Assembly: GCA_900314855.1 (NCBI GenBank)
Contig: OMWZ01000003.1
Location: forward strand, 1 to 64,000
Source of the DNA: an uncultured Selenomonadales bacterium
GTDB lineage: Bacteria; Bacillota; Negativicutes; Acidaminococcales; Acidaminococcaceae
Direction: 5' to 3'
Length of the DNA: 64,000 nt
The position numbers and the translations under genes were made by a program. Positions within the stretch are counted from its first letter, which is position 1; each line of letters starts with the position of its first letter. The notes beneath the pieces were generated by a model. The model was not told the origin of the DNA and made no database searches. It saw only the letters and a program-made list of their open reading frames with translations. Shown piece by piece: positions 61,274-64,000 of the stretch.

Positions 61274-62632
61274 TTATTGCCACGCTTTCCGCAGCAGGGC
61301 CACAGCCGGTTCGATGTCCTCTTCCCCGATGCCCGCGAAGGACAGCAGGATTTCCGCTTCCGGTTCCGACGGGGAGACCGGGACGGGACGGACGCGGACG
61401 CCTGCCGCTTCGGCTTTTGCCGCCAGCGTGGCCGCATCCCAGGGTCCGGCGACGGCAATGCGCATATGCAGTCCCGATTCGTAGCCCCGAATCGCGGCGG
61501 TGTGCCCGAAATAACGCGCCAGGGCCCGTTGCAGCAACTCTCCCTTGCGGCGGTACAGGCGGCGCAGTTTTTTCACGTGGCGCCGCAGATGCCCTTCCCG
61601 CAGGAACGAGGCCAGGGCCAGCTGTTCTACCGTGCTCGAGGTCTGGTTGTACAGGCGGGCCAGGCACTGGTAATCGGGCAGCAGCCCCGGCGGCAGGACC
61701 ATGTAGCTGATGCGCAGGCTCGGGAACAGGAGCCGCGAAAAGGATCCCAGGTAGACGATGTGTTCCCCGTCTCCCATGCCCTGCAAAGACGAAACGGGTG
61801 TTGCGAAGTACCGGAATTCCCCGTTGTAATCGTCCTCCAGGATATACCCGTCGTGTTCACGGGTCCACCGCAGCAGGCGCCGCCGCTGTTCCGGCGTGAG
61901 AGACCGCCCTTTGTACGGGTTGGATGGGCTTACGTACAGGAGCCGTGCCTCGGCCCGGTCCAGGTCTTCCACGTCAAAATGAGAGAGGTCCCAGCCCTGG
62001 CGCCGGAAAATTTCTTCGCCCTGGGCAAAGCCCGGCCGTTCCCAGGCAATGGCCCGACGGCCGTGGAACAACCGGTCTCCCAGAAGGGCGGCCAGAAGGA
62101 CAAAGAGGCTCTGGACGCCGGCGCTGATGACAATCTGTTCCGGCTGGGCTACGACACCGCGCGATTCGTGGCTGTACTCGGCCAGGACCTGGCGCAGCAC
62201 CGGCTCCCCTTGCGGCTCCCCGTACCCCGTGAGGGCCTCCCTGGCCTGCAGGGCCCGGCCCAGATGGCGTCGCCAGATGACGGACGGGAACGTCGTGCCG
62301 TCCACATAATTGTTGGCGAAATCATAGCGAACCGGTGTCTCGGCGCGTGTCGTGGAAAAATTTTGCTCCGCCGGGGGACGGACTTCCAGATCCGCCACAA
62401 AATAGCCGCTTTGGGGCTTGCTGACCAAATAGCCCTCGGCGGCGAGCTTGCTGTAACAGGTCTCCGTCGTTGTGCGGCTCAGGCCCAGTCCCGATGCCAG
62501 CTCCCGCACCGACGGCAGCCGTGTTCCGGGCAGGGCGCGGGACTGGCGTATTTCTTCCCTGATGAACTCCGACAATTGAAGGTACAGCGGCTCCTTGCGC
62601 GACCGGTCCGGCGCAAAATTGCTCCATATCAT
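61274..62632 (-). CDS. MocR/PdxR-type GntR-aminotransferase regulator lacking the PLP lysine, 452 aa
   Basis: N-terminal GntR winged helix (PLYLQLSEFIREEIRQSRALPGTRLPSVRELASGLGLSRTTTETCYSKL) fused to a fold-type I aminotransferase-like domain (ISAGVQSLFVLLAALLGD, YVSPSNPYKGRSL, ILEDDYNGEFRY). The motif that normally contains the PLP-binding Lys (SFSKxLFPSLR) reads GSFSRLLFPSLRISY, so Arg300 replaces Lys; the codon is CGG. No internal aldimine can form. Start ATG has AGGAGG upstream. Diverges from the flavodoxin gene and may control it; a GATAT/ATATC pair lies between them. Confidence 0.88.
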   Translation of the reverse strand: MIWSNFAPDRSRKEPLYLQLSEFIREEIRQSRALPGTRLPSVRELASGLGLSRTTTETCYSKLAAEGYLVSKPQSGYFVADLEVRPPAEQNFSTTRAETPVRYDFANNYVDGTTFPSVIWRRHLGRALQAREALTGYGEPQGEPVLRQVLAEYSHESRGVVAQPEQIVISAGVQSLFVLLAALLGDRLFHGRRAIAWERPGFAQGEEIFRRQGWDLSHFDVEDLDRAEARLLYVSPSNPYKGRSLTPEQRRRLLRWTREHDGYILEDDYNGEFRYFATPVSSLQGMGDGEHIVYLGSFSRLLFPSLRISYMVLPPGLLPDYQCLARLYNQTSSTVEQLALASFLREGHLRRHVKKLRRLYRRKGELLQRALARYFGHTAAIRGYESGLHMRIAVAGPWDAATLAAKAEAAGVRVRPVPVSPSEPEAEILLSFAGIGEEDIEPAVALLRKAWQ

Positions 62633-62752
62633 GGTGCGATTCCTCCTGTTTGCGAAAAACTGTCCCCGAAAATTTGATATAAACTGTCATTTCCCATTGT
62701 ATCATATCCTGCCGTCCTTCGTTCGGTCGGCAGGCGGAAAAAGGAGAACCAT

Positions 62753-63262
62753 ATGAAAATATTGATTATCTATTCGTCGGCGACGGGGAATACGAAAGCC
62801 GTTGCCGAAGCCATTGCCAAATCCCTGCCCGGCGCCACTCTGGTGGCTGCCAGGGATGTCACGGAAAATCCGGTGGGCTGCGACCTGGTCTTCGTCGGCT
62901 TCTGGGCCTTCCGCCGCGGCGCGGATCTCATGGCGCAGCGGGCCATGGGCCATCTCCACGGCCAGAAGATCGCCGTCTTCGGGACGTGCGGTGCCTATCC
63001 GGATTCGGAAGCGGCGCAGGTCTACCAGCGGAACGCCGCCGCCGTCCCTGCCGGGGACAACGAATCCCTGGGCACCTTTATGTGCCAGGGCCGCGTGCAC
63101 TCCTACCATATCAAATCCCAACACAAGATGGAGTCCACGGTCCAGCCCATGACGCCGGAGCGGCAGGCCCGCCTGGAAGAAGCGGAAAAGCATCCCGACG
63201 AACAGGATTTTGCCCGCGCTGTCGTCTGGGCCGCCGAAATGGTCCGAAAAGCACAGGCATGA
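62753..63262 (+). CDS. Flavodoxin family protein, 169 aa
   Basis: Short-chain flavodoxin-fold electron carrier or oxidoreductase partner. FMN phosphate loop IIYSSATGNTKAVAEAIAKSL at the N terminus, then VGCDLVFVGFWAFRRGADLMAQRAM and KIAVFGTCGAYPDSEAAQVYQ. The C-terminal 60 residues add a helical tail. The partner enzyme is unknown. AAAGGAGA precedes ATG. Divergent from the MocR gene, hence a plausible target of that regulator. Confidence 0.88.
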   Translation: MKILIIYSSATGNTKAVAEAIAKSLPGATLVAARDVTENPVGCDLVFVGFWAFRRGADLMAQRAMGHLHGQKIAVFGTCGAYPDSEAAQVYQRNAAAVPAGDNESLGTFMCQGRVHSYHIKSQHKMESTVQPMTPERQARLEEAEKHPDEQDFARAVVWAAEMVRKAQA

Positions 63263-63320
63263 CGTCGGGTGCCTGCCTGAGAAGGCACGCCGGCACCGTT
63301 TCCGAGAAAAGAACATGCAT

Positions 63321-63366
63321 AAAAAAGGTATCTCTCCCGGTCGTTCCGGGAAGAGATACCTTTTTT
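63321..63366. terminator. Bidirectional terminator between the flavodoxin and xpt genes
   Basis: AAAAAAGGTATCTCT with an inner CCGG/CCGG extension pairs with AGAGATACCTTTTTT, giving T tracts on both strands. Confidence 0.9.
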
Positions 63367-63399
63367 GCGGGACGGCGCTGCCAGGGCGAGGGGCAGCGG

Positions 63400-63972
63400 T
63401 TATCGCGTGAAAATGGGCACGCCGTGTTCGAAGCGTTCAATCTTGGTCAGGGACACGACGTCGTAGCCTTCTTTTTCGATTTTGGCGCGGCCCGGGCGGA
63501 AGGTCTTTTCAATGGCTACGCCGATGCCGGCCACGATGGCGCCAGCCTGGCGGCACATGTTGGTGAGTCCCAGGATGGCTTCCCCATTCGACAGGATGTC
63601 GTCCAGGATGAGGACGCGCTCGCCCCGGGGCAGCAGGTGCTTGAGCAGGTACATGTGGTAGTTGACGGCCTGGCTGCATGAATAAGCGGAAATCTGCAGG
63701 CTGCTGCCTTCCATGATGGGAATAGCCTGCTTGCGGGCGAAGACGAACGGCACGTGCAGGTACGACGCCGTCGTCATGGCAATGGGGATGCCTGCCGCCT
63801 CCACCGTGAGGATGCGGTCGATATTCCGGTTGCCGAAGCGGCTTTCGAACTCCTTGCCGATTTCGACGAGAAGGCCTGTATCGACCTGCTGGCTGAAAAT
63901 ACGGTCTACGTTCAGGACTTCGTTGTTGATGACGCAGCCGTCTTCCAGGATCCGTTTTTCAAGTAAGCGCAT
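63400..63972 (-). CDS. xpt: Xanthine phosphoribosyltransferase, 190 aa
   Basis: Salvages xanthine to XMP using PRPP. LLEKRILEDGCVINNEVLNVDRIFSQQVD, TVEAAGIPIAMTTASYLHVPFVFARKQ and the PRPP loop RVLILDDILSNGEAILGL identify Xpt. GAGGAT precedes ATG at a rather long distance. Its upstream control region, where a purine riboswitch is common, lies outside the window except for 28 bases. Confidence 0.95.
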   Translation of the reverse strand: MRLLEKRILEDGCVINNEVLNVDRIFSQQVDTGLLVEIGKEFESRFGNRNIDRILTVEAAGIPIAMTTASYLHVPFVFARKQAIPIMEGSSLQISAYSCSQAVNYHMYLLKHLLPRGERVLILDDILSNGEAILGLTNMCRQAGAIVAGIGVAIEKTFRPGRAKIEKEGYDVVSLTKIERFEHGVPIFTR

Positions 63973-64000
63973 GGTGGAAAAATCCTCGCAATAAAATCCT

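Overview
The window reads as chromosomal DNA of a diderm Firmicute, most likely class Negativicutes; I do not assign a genus. Two kinds of evidence support this. The outer-membrane side is shown by two YadA-type trimeric autotransporters (1-282, partial, and 1703-4105) and a TonB-dependent receptor (12952-15123). The Firmicute side is shown by a T-box leader, a BirA operator of Bacillus geometry, a LexA-like box of CGAAC-N4-GTT type, and two gene orders known from Bacillus: yaaO-tmk-holB-ricT-trmN6-rsmI-metG...3D-protein-rnmV-rsmA (21395-33860) and yybS-gdpP-rplI-dnaB, here continued by purB-purA (44774-52666). Most of the window is GC-rich by eye; 4.8-10.5 kb and 53.9-54.4 kb are visibly AT-richer.

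Layout. 1-4.1 kb: adhesins flanking a NYN/LOTUS RNA-associated gene on the opposite strand. 4.2-10.3 kb: a glyoxalase-fold protein, a YheO-type PAS regulator, and a convergent five-gene operon (M20 peptidase, DcuC-type carrier, PatB/MalY C-S lyase, RidA, DUF1847) that looks like a scavenging route for an amino-acid or S-conjugate. 10.5-12.7 kb: an AGCS Na+/amino-acid symporter and a glycerophosphodiesterase. 12.9-15.7 kb: TonB receptor plus an unknown anchored protein. 15.9-19.6 kb: ilvC-ilvB-ilvN behind an isoleucine-type T-box. 19.7-21.1 kb: a DUF815 ATPase. 21.4-34.5 kb: the tmk-to-rsmA housekeeping block, interrupted by a nitroreductase and an inverted tatD, then a MarR regulator. 34.6-41.6 kb: HD hydrolases, mnmA, cysK, an Rrf2 regulator and a cysteine desulfurase (sulfur trafficking). 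41.6-44.5 kb: a probable SOS-controlled LysM protein, gluQRS and a DUF697-like membrane protein. 44.8-53.3 kb: yybS-gdpP-rplI-dnaB-purB-purA and a DUF3783 protein. 53.3-54.3 kb: a CGGC-domain protein preceded on the same strand by about 380 nt of AT-richer, hairpin-rich DNA with no convincing ORF, my best candidate for an undescribed structured RNA. 54.4-57.9 kb: BirA-controlled bioY plus thiolase-like and acyl-CoA ligase genes. 57.9-61.2 kb: tRNA-Lys and a TrpXYZ-type ABC transporter. 61.3-64 kb: a MocR regulator lacking its PLP lysine, a flavodoxin and xpt.

The most unusual items are the orphan RNA candidate, the peptidase/lyase/RidA operon with a 14-bp AT-rich motif shared between its promoter and that of the YheO-type regulator, the MocR Lys-to-Arg change, the alanine-rich insert in MetG, and the coiled-coil extension beyond the beta-barrel of both adhesins. 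All assignments were made by reading the sequence and translations; no database search was run.
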